64,000 bases of DNA from Phytophthora hibernalis (Eukaryota; Oomycota; Peronosporomycetes; Peronosporales; Peronosporaceae): positions 1 through 64,000 of the forward strand of contig JAAKBF010000382.1 in assembly GCA_012656075.1 (NCBI GenBank), given 5' to 3'. The notes under the pieces were generated by a model that made no database searches, had not been told where the DNA came from, and saw only the letters and a list, made by a program, of their open reading frames with translations. Below, piece after piece: positions 46,747-55,880 of this stretch (position 1 is its first letter; each line of letters begins with the position of its first letter). Both the position numbers and the translations under genes were made by a program.

Positions 46747-46927
46747 TTGCAACGAATGGACGCTTAAAATTACGCTTAGGTGTCACCTTCTTTAGTCTCG
46801 GTCTAAACACTCTTTCTTCTTTCATTGTGCATTTCTTTATTTTATAGCTTTCTTCTAGCAGCTTCGAGTTGTCGTAGACAGGCAAATCATCAAGCGGGTC
46901 GTCAAGAAAGATGATATTTTCATCCAT
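46739..46927 (-). CDS. small acidic-basic viral protein
   Basis: The minus-strand frame of 62 codons from ATG at 46,927 starts MDENIIFLDDPLDDLPVYD and ends in a basic tail (RPRLKKVTPKRNFKRP). There is no known family. The acidic head and basic tail could bind nucleic acid or capsid. It shares the bidirectional ATATATAG region at 46,933-46,940 with the divergent gene on its right. The frame is intact. Confidence 0.55.
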   Translation of the reverse strand: MDENIIFLDDPLDDLPVYDNSKLLEESYKIKKCTMKEERVFRPRLKKVTPKRNFKRPFVAIK

Positions 46928-46932
46928 CTCAA

Positions 46933-46940
46933 CTATATAT
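46933..46940. promoter_or_regulatory. bidirectional viral promoter motif CTATATAT
   Basis: It lies 6 nt upstream of the minus-strand start at 46,927 and is the nearest motif for the plus-strand coiled-coil gene at 46,996. On the minus strand it reads ATATATAG. Confidence 0.55.
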
Positions 46941-46995
46941 CTTAAAATAAATAAATATACTTTACCTCTCTTCAAATGTGTAAGCATGTCAATGG

Positions 46996-47235
46996 ATGGA
47001 GCGGGGAGCCATACAACACGGCAGACTTACCCCTCTCTCCAGAGAAAACGAACAGCTCAAACGTGATATACGGCAGTTGCAACGAAAGCTCTGGACAATT
47101 ACGGAAGTCACCAGACTTAAAGATGAAATGCTCAACCTTGACCCGATATCATCGTTCAGGAGGACAGTATCAAATCGGAAATATAGAAAAGAGCTGGAAA
47201 AAATATTTGGCGTACCATCAAAGATCGATATCTAA
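46996..47235 (+). CDS. small coiled-coil viral protein
   Basis: The 79-codon intact frame from ATG at 46,996 has a coiled-coil core (RENEQLKRDIRQLQRKLW) and a basic tail (NRKYRKELEKIFG). No known family. The overlapping longer frame starting at 46,976 has less protein-like composition and was not chosen. Confidence 0.55.
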   Translation: MERGAIQHGRLTPLSRENEQLKRDIRQLQRKLWTITEVTRLKDEMLNLDPISSFRRTVSNRKYRKELEKIFGVPSKIDI

Positions 47236-47370
47236 GCCTTTTGAATGATCGAAACGAGCTTTGCCACTCATATGACAAAACTACACATAGCCGACTCATG
47301 CCGAGTTACTGGTAGAATAGAGTATGCAGTTAATATTTTTGTGTTCGATCTAATATAGCTTAGCTCTACA

Positions 47371-48577
47371 ATGTTCCCAAATTTTAAATCCTTAGCTCAG
47401 AGAGAGCAAAAGCGGCAAGAACTCCTTGAACGGGCTCATCGTCGTGTAAACCAAGCAAAGGCAAAGCGCCTGATGTATGAAGGCACCTCTTGGGCTAGTG
47501 ATTTTTCAAAGATAATGACAGCCGTCCCAAATACGCCCGATGAGTCATCTCAAACAGATTATGACTTTAAAAAAGCCCGAGTGATAGAAACTCCGTGAAA
47601 ATCCCTGAGCTCTCATCAGTTGGAACGAGCACAGACGCTGCGGAAATGACTGATTTTGGTGTCAATGCTCGACCTGACATGACTGATAAAAACGTTGAAG
47701 CTCATCCCCAAACAGCAGAAGTCGAAACAAATACACCGAACGCTCAAGCGAAACCCGTTCGCGCACGTGATACCGAGGAGCAGGTCGAATCACGTCAGTG
47801 GATAAGAGATTTATTCAAAAACAATCCAAACTGGGGAGCTCTTCAAGTAGTTCCAATTCGTAAAAAACCGGTAGGGAGGACAATAGATATCGCCTAGGTG
47901 AGATAGGATCGCTAATATTATCTAAAAGTGGAAACAAATCTGGAAATTATCAATCGATTGACTGGGAGGCAACTGAGGAGAAAATCAGAAACATTCGTGA
48001 TGATGGAGAAAGCAACTCGGTCGACGAAGTCAGCGCTATGCGCATGGAAGACCCTCGGTATCTTGCACGCTTAGCCAGAAAGAGCATGGGTGATGAATTA
48101 GAAGATCTTGAAATACCGCTAAAAGATCAAAGACTACCAGATATCTATTTTGATAAGAAATCAACCTCCACAACGTCTGACAATGAATATGCCAAGCTCA
48201 AACTTTTCTGGATTATTGAAAATAATAAAGAATTTCTGGAATCTAATGGCTTATCTAAGAGCATCGAACCTGTGCTGCAGAGAAAACCCATCTCAGCAGA
48301 AGTTGTTCACGACGTATATGTATGGGTAGATCGTAGTACCAATCCAAGAATTATATCCAGCTCGGGTGGACGCTATGGTGATAGTGCCGATCTTTACCTC
48401 GCAGAGCTCAAAACTATCATGAATAATCTGATCATCCACGAGCGACCCCAGCAAACAAAGACAGCCGTATGGGCTACAGATCTTGATAAAACTATAAAGA
48501 CAACCGATGACGCTACGCAGACGACAGGAGGACGAGTGTGGGCTTACAAACCATCTCAAAAAAGAAGTCTTCCATGA
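47371..48577 (+). pseudogene. unknown viral protein with repeated S/T-QTD-like motifs
   Basis: Three frames in succession join at about 47,597 and 47,890. The N-terminal region is a basic helix (REQKRQELLERAHRRVNQ). The middle is Asp/Glu/Thr-rich with repeats like SSQTDYDF and GTSTDAAEMTDFGV. The C-terminal region (48,038-48,577) has NEYAKLKLFWIIENNKEFLE and GGRYGDSADLYLAELK. An AATATAG motif lies 13 nt before the ATG at 47,371. No family is recognised; its position before the fibre suggests a virion or scaffolding role, which is only an inference. Two single-base shifts break it. Confidence 0.6.
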
Positions 48578-48606
48578 AGACCTTCGCTATCTAACTGATA
48601 GTCACC

Positions 48607-50453
48607 TTAGAGCCACGCAGATTTTGGAGGAACAGATGGAGTCCCTTTCGGGAAGGTGGCAGAGCTTTCAGAGCCACGCAGTGGTGATGGAGCGGGCGTT
48701 GCCCCTCCCGGGCGTCCTTCGGACTGCCACCCTGACTTCGTCATCGTACCTCCAAGCTCTGCTTGAGTGGATAGGGCCTTAAGTTCTTTGATCTCTTCAA
48801 GGAGATGCTGAATCATTCTCATATTGTACATTGATATCATCGGATAGTTAACAGAGAGTTGCTTTCCTTCAGACTCTAAAACGGGGTCTGCACCTCCTTT
48901 CATGTCTGGTCTGTCAACGACACTTATTAGGTTACGCAAACCAGCTGCGGCAACTTCTTGAGCAATGAGCCCGCACTCCCGAATTGGTTTATTCTCGGAT
49001 TCGATCCAGTTATAGCATTTTGGTTTTAGTTGATAGAGAGGCATCACATCATCGATTGTAGCCTCTCTGATTTTAAACCGGCGATCGCTCACTACGACCA
49101 GGTTACTACAATTAACATATCCAGCGGATATAATTGAAGTGGCGTAACTAACAGGGCCGAGCCCTCCTGTCACCATATTTGATTGGACCCTGCATAATAC
49201 ATGCTCCCCCGGCTGCATATGTGGTACTCGTAGTACCGCCCACGTGGAGATCAGCAAGAGGCGTTTGTGTGTTAATACCAACGCGTTTGGATGTAGTGAG
49301 GGTCATTAAGCGCTGGTTAGAAACCATCAGCCCCCATTGTGGGTCGTGTAACTACCGAAATGGTACCATCACCGTTATTAGCTACTTGTAATTGTAATTT
49401 ACATGGGCTAGAGGCCATATCAGACCATTGCTGGTCTACTGACCATATGCTGCCCCCATCTGCCCAAACGCTTGTGTCTCCTTTGACCGCTATCGCGCCT
49501 GCAAAGCTGTACATAGCCCCGTCGTAGTAACTCGAATCATTAAAGCAGATACGGCTAGTATACGGAGCTGAATTATTAGGGAGGATGAGGGTACCATTTG
49601 TAGAGCCCGCTTCCAGCCGTGTCGTCAAGTACAATCATGCATCATTTGTGCCTACCAGGGCTCTAGCATTGGATGTGTATACACCACCGGGGATGAGGTG
49701 AATTCGAACCTAGTATTTTACTGAACGCTCCTAATAGTTTGGTAACAATCGATGTTAAAGCACTTAACAGTTGATGAATAGAGTCCTCCTGTGTTATTAA
49801 TGAGGTTGAAGCCACCGAAGTTGTTGGTTAGTTTGACTGAATAGGGACTAGATGGATCTGCCCAAAGTTTTGCATTGGGGCCAAAAGTGATTCCGTTTGA
49901 ATTGCCTGAGTCGGGAGATGCTGGTATAGTCAAACTATTGGAGCTATCGGCTGATAATACCCTATTAGCTTCCATAGTACCAATCGTTGATACATTGATG
50001 AGTGATGGTAAGCCCGATATAAAGGTGCTTAGATCATAATTCACACCAGATTGATAGTAGCTAGTCGCATTGATGTAGCTGCCTGATCCTATAAGACTAA
50101 TAGATCTGCTAGATCCAGTCAGATTAAGCGAACCATTTATCGTCAATCCAGTCAGAGTGCCAATCGATGTAATATTTGTTTGACTTGCTGTTGATAAGGA
50201 CCCTGTTAGAGTAGTTGCCGATAATGAATTGATACCACTTATACTACCTGTAGATGAAAGCACCAACGCACTATTGTTAGTAGCCGTGCCTGGACTAACA
50301 CCACTCAGGCAGGTTAGACGGTAGTCATTTTTGCCAATACATAGGGTCTGCGCGTATTTACGTTAGATATCCACTAGAATCCAGCGAAATGTAGAAAGTG
50401 GGGTTATAGGCTGTTGATATAGAAGTCGGTTGTGGATAACTGAAACCATTCAT
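48607..50453 (-). pseudogene. viral fibre with beta repeats and C-terminal S74 self-cleaving chaperone
   Basis: The N-terminus at 50,453 (MNGFSYPQPTSISTAYNP) would anchor to the penton. The shaft (49,718-50,266) is a run of short Thr/Ser/Leu/Gly strands such as SATTLTGSLSTASQ and SIGTLTGLTINGSLNLTG, as in trimeric fibres. A globular part follows (ADGGSIWSVDQQWSDM). The C-terminal end has VSDRRFKIREATIDDV, then CGLIAQEVAAAG and VNYPMISMYNMRMIQHLL, the peptidase S74 intramolecular chaperone with Ser as nucleophile, known in phage tailspikes. Frameshifts near 50,350, 49,700 and 49,300 break it. A CTATATAG site 19 nt upstream is shared with the divergent ATPase gene. Confidence 0.85.
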
Positions 50454-50471
50454 GATCGATTTTGTCTAGAG

Positions 50472-50479
50472 CTATATAG
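50472..50479. promoter_or_regulatory. palindromic viral promoter motif CTATATAG
   Basis: The self-complementary octamer lies between the divergent fibre (start 50,453) and ATPase (start 50,504) genes, 18 and 24 nt from their starts, and can serve both. Confidence 0.65.
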
Positions 50480-50503
50480 ATCAAACGATATTATCAAACG
50501 ATC

Positions 50504-51221
50504 ATGATCGCTCTTAGACAGAAGTCAAGGGATGCAAGCAATGAGACTTCGCTTATTCCAGATTTCGGCGCATCACTGTCCAAAAAGTATCGCTCGGCTG
50601 GTATGGGTGATATCTCCGCTCTAGATATCAAAACTTTGTTTAGAATGGTGGTACTCGGACCCAGTTTTTCAGGCAAGAATAATCTCTGTTTGTATAAACT
50701 CAAGCATTGTCCACATGTCTTCGCGCACTTAACCATCATTGCTCGCAACCCTCATCAGGAGCTGTATGAGTACCTTCGCGATAAACTGGATGGATTTGTC
50801 ACATTTGCTGAACCAGATTTACCTACCAAGTACGACGAACCCCTCTAAGTTCGAACAACCTGAGCTTGTAATCATAGATAACTACAGCAACGATAAAATA
50901 CTGCAGAAGAACATATTTTCACATTACTTCACCCGCGGAAGGCATTTCAAATTGAGTACCATTTTCTTAAGTCATAGCTATTTTGCAACCGATAAGATGA
51001 TTCGCTTGAATGCAGAGTATGTAGCGATCCTAAAAGCAAATTCAAAACGTGATTTGCAAATGGTTGTCAAAGACTTCAATATAGACGGTATAAACGATCG
51101 TAATATCATGACAGCATATAACAAAGCCACTGGGCGAAAAGGACAGATTCTCCTCGTGGATTCAGTCAAAGGTCAGCTCCGCTACAATTTTGATCAAGTT
51201 GTAGATCTCAATCAGTTATGA
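50504..51221 (+). pseudogene. A32/FtsK-type DNA packaging ATPase
   Basis: The N-terminal frame (50,504-50,848) has the P-loop VLGPSFSGKNNL, where the usual Thr/Ser after GK is Asn. After a frameshift near 50,850 the second frame has LVIIDNYSND (Walker B region) and TRGRHFKLSTIFLSHSYF, then the TGRKGQILLVD ending. This is the size and motif order of Polinton and adintovirus packaging ATPases, which pump DNA into the capsid. The shift and the weak Walker A suggest inactivity. It starts 25 nt after a palindromic CTATATAG. Confidence 0.88.
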
Positions 51222-51272
51222 GTAATTCTTATTGATCAGTCAGAATTATGGCTCTTATCATATACAGCGAAG

Positions 51273-52121
51273 ATGGCAAGCTTTTTGAAAATCAACAGTA
51301 CCAATCTTGTACAGGATGGGTACAATTCAACGTGGCGCTACTCGTTTCCTGGTTCGGCGGCCGATTTCCGTGATGTAGCCTGCGCTATTCAATCCATTAG
51401 CCTGTACAACATTGATTCAATGCAGTTCCAGAACACCACCTTCAAGGTTGAAATTCCTACAGCTGGAACTACTTTCACGGTCAATATTAGTCTACCTGAT
51501 GGCTATTACAAGTACTCTGATATCAACAGAAGCATTCAAACCGCTCTAATCAACGCTGGTGCCTATCTCATCGATCCTTCCGGTAATAATGTTTTCTACA
51601 TCCAACTAAACGAGAATAGTGTCTACTACGCTGCACAATTTGTTCTTAGCCCAACGCCAACGACTCTACCGACTGCCGGAGGTACTTGGGTACGTCCACC
51701 AACAGGTTTATACTCATCTGGTGGTACTGGGCTACCTACAACTACTAGAGTTCCTCGATTAATAATTGATAATGCTGCTTTTGGATCAGTAGTAGGACTT
51801 TCCGTTGGCACATATCCAGCAGCTTCTTCAACTGTCGCAAGTGCCCAGCTATCGAGTACCATTCCGCAAATTCACCCAACCAGTTCCTACATCGTTCGTT
51901 GTGATCTAATCAGAAATGAGTATGTCGTATCGGGTGATATTCTATCTGCTTTTGATCGAGGTGATGCAGATATTGGTCAGCTAATTATCTATAAGCCGTC
52001 TCAGTATGCTTGGATGAACTGCCACAATGGTTCGAGGACAACTATAAGAATTAGTATCTATAACCAGAACGATAAGAAAGTGAAATTCCGAGACACTTCT
52101 GTTTCGATCATGCTCTGCTGA
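51273..52121 (+). CDS. minor capsid (penton-like) protein
   Basis: An unbroken frame of 282 codons starts with MASFLKINSTNLVQDGYNS. It is beta-rich and low in charge, with FTVNISLPDGYYKYSDINRS and GQLIIYKPSQYAWM, and ends TSVSIMLC. Length, composition and place after the ATPase match the single jelly-roll penton of Polinton-like viruses, which sits at the fivefold vertices. No catalytic motif is expected. A CATATAC variant of the promoter motif lies 7 nt upstream of the ATG. It is one of the few long genes without a disabling break, so it is either younger in decay or under constraint. Confidence 0.8.
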   Translation: MASFLKINSTNLVQDGYNSTWRYSFPGSAADFRDVACAIQSISLYNIDSMQFQNTTFKVEIPTAGTTFTVNISLPDGYYKYSDINRSIQTALINAGAYLIDPSGNNVFYIQLNENSVYYAAQFVLSPTPTTLPTAGGTWVRPPTGLYSSGGTGLPTTTRVPRLIIDNAAFGSVVGLSVGTYPAASSTVASAQLSSTIPQIHPTSSYIVRCDLIRNEYVVSGDILSAFDRGDADIGQLIIYKPSQYAWMNCHNGSRTTIRISIYNQNDKKVKFRDTSVSIMLC

Positions 52122-52275
52122 GAGCCAATCTGACCTACCAGGTCTGAGTGTCTGCGACCCTTGCGCTAAAAAATAAAAAGTCTGACCTACCATCTGCGAA
52201 CTATGCGCTCCGGCGCTGCAGATGGCCAATTTTGTTTGTTTGAATACAACTTTATCTATTATATTACGGTGGAAT

Positions 52276-52664
52276 TCATAATCTAAAAGAGCCGGCTACC
52301 ATAGGTTTAGAGCTACCGGCTTTACCCTTACTTCTCATAGCACGGAGTTTAGCCATGTGATCCTTAGCCTCCTGGGAGCCCTTAGCAAATTTGACGGGTC
52401 TTTTAGCAGCCTTCTTAACTGGAACGCCAACTCCATAACGACGACGGACTCTCCTCGAATCGATTTGATGAGATCCGAATGTTCAGGTTTTGTCGCCTTA
52501 CTCAGTAGATATTTCTCTCCGACATCGACAGCATCAGTAAGAATACCCTTTCGTTTTGTGTAAGCGAGAGCACGTTTAGCCCCTTTCTTTACATCGGACA
52601 TTGATATACGACCACCTGCGTTACCCACGTCGCTATCATCATCATAAATACCGATACCTGTCAT
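52276..52664 (-). pseudogene. basic core-like virion protein
   Basis: The start at 52,664 overlaps the stop of the upstream gene (ATGA). It begins MTGIGIYDDDSDVGNAGG and moves into a basic helix (SDVKKGAKRALAYTKRKG). After a frameshift near 52,450 it goes on with YGVGVPVKKAAKRPVKFAKG and ends near 52,276 in VAGSFRL. Basic Gly/Lys-rich proteins of this kind in adenoviruses and Polintons (pVII, pX types) condense DNA or act on membranes. The assignment is by analogy. Confidence 0.6.
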
Positions 52665-53060
52665 CGATTTAATTGCAGCTCTGGCAAGGATGGTGCTCCT
52701 AGAGCGGTAGCGAGAGCAGGAACAGCTGCATCGGCAACGCGGGACAAAATACCCGAGTCCTTAGCGAACTTGAAGGCCGACTTAATGCCTCCCAAACTTT
52801 CCCCAAATACTCGCCCCATGCATACCACTACCTTGCATATGCTTGAACGGATAGCGAATCTCTTTCTTCGTGATAAGAAGACGCGTTCCCTTGCCAGATT
52901 TACGAGCTCGGAGAGATTTTGCGTACGATTCAGGGTGAAGATGGAGGATAGCACCGGACCCGCTTAACACATCTTTGGAGAGCGATAGCGTTCCGGTCTT
53001 GGAAGCTCGCTTGAGCTTTGACTCAGGAACATCACTGACGATAGCCAATTCGCGGTACAT
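52661..53060 (-). pseudogene. PX-like minor virion protein
   Basis: From ATG at 53,060 the frame reads a beta-type region (GAILHLHPESYAKSLRARKS), then GKGTRLLITKKEIRYPFKHM, then a Gly-rich amphipathic segment (GSGMHGASIWGKFG). After a one-base shift near 52,790 it continues with LGGIKSAFKFAKDSGILSRV and VPALATALGAPS. The Gly-rich GSGxxG segment with amphipathic helices matches the membrane-active core proteins of adintoviruses (PX, pVI-like). It is downstream of a CTATATT site at 53,070-53,076. Confidence 0.65.
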
Positions 53061-53097
53061 TGTAATAACCTATATTTGTTGAGCTAAATAATTTATA

Positions 53098-53457
53098 TTA
53101 TAGAATAGTCAAATTGAGGTCTTTCATCTTGTCAAATACCTCCGGTTTCTTATGTTGTTTGGAATATAACCAGAGCATACACCATATCCCACAGTAGTCG
53201 CCATATGTCCCTTGATCCTGTTTGCTATTGTATTTGCTAATACCATACCTGGTTGGAGGACCTTCTCCCATTGAATCGTAATATTGTCCGTTGTGGACGC
53301 ATGTCCAATGGCCTATATTCAAATTTCGCGTTCTCAGTAGAATCAAATATGTACCTTTCTTAGGGAGTGGTTTCTCAATCTCGCTAGATTCAAAAATATT
53401 ATCCAAATGTACTTGTAATCTATTCGCTAGCTTGATGAGATCATGGTCGCTGGTTAT
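53098..53457 (-). CDS. adenain-like cysteine protease (C5/Ulp1 fold)
   Basis: The frame contains the triad region: His in NIGHWTCVHNG, Asp in YYDSMGEGPP, Gln in SKQDQGTYG and Cys in DYCGIWCMLWL. This is the order in adenovirus and Polinton proteases, which mature virion proteins. The frame is open up to about 53,511 without ATG. By homology the start should be near 53,457, where ATA stands, so the start codon may be lost. It lies divergently next to the major capsid gene with a CATATAG motif between them. No internal frameshift is seen in the catalytic part. Confidence 0.88.
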   Translation of the reverse strand: MTSDHDLIKLANRLQVHLDNIFESSEIEKPLPKKGTYLILLRTRNLNIGHWTCVHNGQYYDSMGEGPPTRYGISKYNSKQDQGTYGDYCGIWCMLWLYSKQHKKPEVFDKMKDLNLTIL

Positions 53458-53510
53458 AGGCTTGATAAGGTCAGCTATAATTATTATTTTAACGAAAGTA
53501 TATTAGGAAC

Positions 53511-53517
53511 CATATAG
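53511..53517. promoter_or_regulatory. viral promoter motif CATATAG
   Basis: It lies 8 nt before the major capsid start and about 54 nt from the proposed start of the divergent protease. Confidence 0.55.
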
Positions 53518-53525
53518 ATTCAACC

Positions 53526-55232
53526 ATGTCTGAAACACAACTTTGCGAGCAATATTTGTACCAGAGCTCGCTAAAGAGCGATCCTGAGATTAAGGTAGCC
53601 TCTGGTAAGCGGGTACCGTTTGTAATCGATCGTAACCAGGGATCGTATCAGAATGGTATTATTACTATTGACGCCACGTCACAGCTGAACGGATCTGAAG
53701 GCTTTGCTTGCCTTCATGATGCGTATCTAATGCTGCCGTACAAGGTCTCGATGCGAAACGGTACTACTGTTCAGAACAATCCTGCTAATCGTTTCTGTGT
53801 GTCGCTGAAATGTGGTAATTGGAATGTCATCGATTCAATGTCGCTAGAACTCAACGGAAAACCGTTGTCTCTATGGCCGACTACAAAATGTTTTGGAACA
53901 ACATCCGCGCTCAAACAAGCTATTCCCCTCAACATGTTGAGAAGCATGGTGCTGAATCGTTCCTATTTCCGGATGCTGCTCAATCTGCTACTTACAATTC
54001 TGTCACGAACTCAACTAATGGTGATGGCTATTCAAACAATGCTGCTTTCTCAAGATCGTTTAACTTACAATCCCCATGATGGTGCCACTATTCCTAATGA
54101 TGGCTTCGTGAGACGCCTTTGTCAAACCCACCCAACGCGGGTACTGATTTCACCTCTAGTTGGCCTTCGCTTGGTAGATCAGCTGCATCTACAAACATCG
54201 CTAATCAAACTGCACGTGGTGCATTCGTTGCTGGAGCAGGTACTGCTAATGCAATCATGGGTACATGGGACTACATGTTGAAGATCAAACTAACTGACCT
54301 TCATCCGATCTTTAAGGAGCTTGACCTCTTGGCTAATCCTCAGATTCGACTTCGCTTCCGCGTCAATCAGGGATCATCTGCTGTTGCTGTAGATTCTGTA
54401 AGAGGTATGTCGCTAACCTCTACTACTCTATCATCCGGTAATACCTGCCCCATCATGATTGCTACCTCATCTCCTGGAAACCCTATGAATGGAGTTCTTC
54501 TAGCAACTGCTAATGGTTTTAGCATCGCTTGGGGTGCTGTCGTCAATTCGCTAGAACCTACGCTTGATGGTACCTACATGCCTTTCACGACATCTCGTCT
54601 GTATGTACCATTCGTTCATCTAGAAAACCCTCAAGCCATTATTTCGAAACCTGTCAAGAAGGTGCGCTACAATGATGTATATGCCCAGTGATTTGACCAG
54701 CGCGCTGGTATTGGTAAGCAGTCGAGTCAGTTCAACGCTTCCTTTGACCTACAGCTTTCGGCGAGTGTTAAGAATTGTGGTCCTCCCATTTGCCGAACAG
54801 ACTAATAATTTTGCATCGACAGCTGTGCAAGAGTATCAGAGTCCATTCGATAGCGCCCCATGGACGGTACAGCCGGGTTCATCGATTCGAAACTTCAACG
54901 TACGTATCGGTTCGGAGCAGGTGTTTGACATCAGTCACGACTATGACTTCCATCATTTCACTAATGAGATCGCCAAGATTGGTGCTATCAACGGTGACCT
55001 GTCTCCTGAGCTTGTGAATGGTCTGCTTGATAATCAAACTTGGTCACTTACCAACCGCGTTCTCGTGGCAGACGTTAGCCGCCTGACAGAGCGTGATGTA
55101 CCTCAATCGATCTAGATTCAGGGTGTCAATGCGGGTTGTCAGGGAGTCAATTTAATCGTGCTTGTCATTAGTGAACAGGAACTAAGCTTTGATAGACTAA
55201 CCGGCGAGGTATTGGAATACACCACAGCTTAA
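53526..55232 (+). pseudogene. major capsid protein, Polinton/PLV double jelly-roll type
   Basis: From ATG at 53,526 the frame begins MSETQLCEQYLYQSSLK and has FVIDRNQGSYQNGIITID, then a run of beta strands and SFLFPDAAQS. The middle part has KLTDLHPIFKELDLL and LRFRVNQGSSAVAVD, and the end HHFTNEIAKIGAINGDL, then EQELSFDRLTGEVLEY. About 560 residues in three shifted frames, joined near 53,865, 54,085 and 54,695, plus an in-frame TAG at 55,113-55,115. The size, position beside the protease and beta-rich pattern match Polinton-like capsid proteins. Assigned by pattern and context, not by search. Confidence 0.78.
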
Positions 55233-55280
55233 AAACAAAATATGGATTTAATTAAAATTTTGATTTATTGTCTTTGGTAA

Positions 55281-55288
55281 CTATATAG
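55281..55288 (+). promoter_or_regulatory. viral promoter motif CTATATAG
   Basis: Five nt upstream of the DUF3820-like gene start, identical to the motif between fibre and ATPase. Confidence 0.6.
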
Positions 55289-55293
55289 ATACC

Positions 55294-55620
55294 ATGCCAA
55301 CAACACTTTCGTTCGGCAAGCACAAAGGCTTCAGCATTGATGAAGTATTCGAAAAGGATCCCAGCTACTGCCGCTTGCTCCGTAATCAGAATATGTTAAT
55401 TGGAGATCCCGAGTCTGACATTGCTAAATTTCTTGCGAGCAAGTTCGCAAATGCATCCGATGACGAATCGTACTTGCTTAATTTTGGTAAGTACAAGGGT
55501 AGATCAGTTAAACAAGTATCTGCTATTGACGAAGCATACATCATGTGGCTACGTTGTTCAAAGTTCGCTACTGAAAAGGCACCAAAGCTGTGTGCCTCTA
55601 TCGATGAGTTGCTTTACTAA
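55294..55620 (+). CDS. DUF3820/ExoX-C-like protein with two repeats
   Basis: The intact 108-codon frame from ATG at 55,294 has two related units: LSFGKHKGFSIDEVFEKDPS and, later, LNFGKYKGRSVKQVSAIDEA. Each is followed by a Y-x-x-x-L/W-L helix. The FGK.KG motif with D/E-P-S/A-Y is the DUF3820 / ExoX C-terminal type, usually fused or associated with nucleases or helicases. A role in DNA processing is therefore plausible but unproven. CTATATAG at 55,281-55,288 precedes it closely. Confidence 0.7.
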   Translation: MPTTLSFGKHKGFSIDEVFEKDPSYCRLLRNQNMLIGDPESDIAKFLASKFANASDDESYLLNFGKYKGRSVKQVSAIDEAYIMWLRCSKFATEKAPKLCASIDELLY

Positions 55621-55680
55621 ATGGATATTTTTTTAACTCGATTGTAGGGAGAGTTGATGAAAAAAATATAGAAAACGTTG

Positions 55681-55857
55681 CTACTCGAGTTTTCTTAGAG
55701 CTCTGACTGGTTGAGTACGGAGAAGTGCTACCCACCACAGCTCATGTTTGTTCGATCTTACATGGTGAGCGTAATTCCATCGAGTTATTGATGCACCACA
55801 CGGACATTGTACTTTGAAATTAATTGGACGCTTATATAACGCCTCAATCATATTCAT
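55681..55857 (-). CDS. small zinc-finger viral protein
   Basis: A 58-codon frame from ATG at 55,857 to TAG at 55,681 reads MNMIEALYKRPINFKV, then QCPCGASITRWNYAHHVRSN. The CxC...H(x)...H pattern with KHELWW suggests a degenerate C2H2 or CCHH zinc finger. Similar small CxCG zinc-finger genes are common in viral mobile elements. The frame is intact. It lies just downstream of the polymerase N-terminal fragment on the same strand. Confidence 0.55.
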   Translation of the reverse strand: MNMIEALYKRPINFKVQCPCGASITRWNYAHHVRSNKHELWWVALLRTQPVRALRKLE

Positions 55858-55880
55858 CGATTTAGTACAGTCGTTTATAG

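Noticed and set aside
49179..49527. Plus-strand frames opposite the fibre gene
   Set aside because: The minus strand has the S74 and beta-repeat signatures; the plus frames are antisense shadows.
53465..53511. Upstream in-frame extension of the protease as an N-terminal domain
   Set aside because: It is short, hydrophobic and lacks a start codon; it overlaps the promoter region of the capsid gene.
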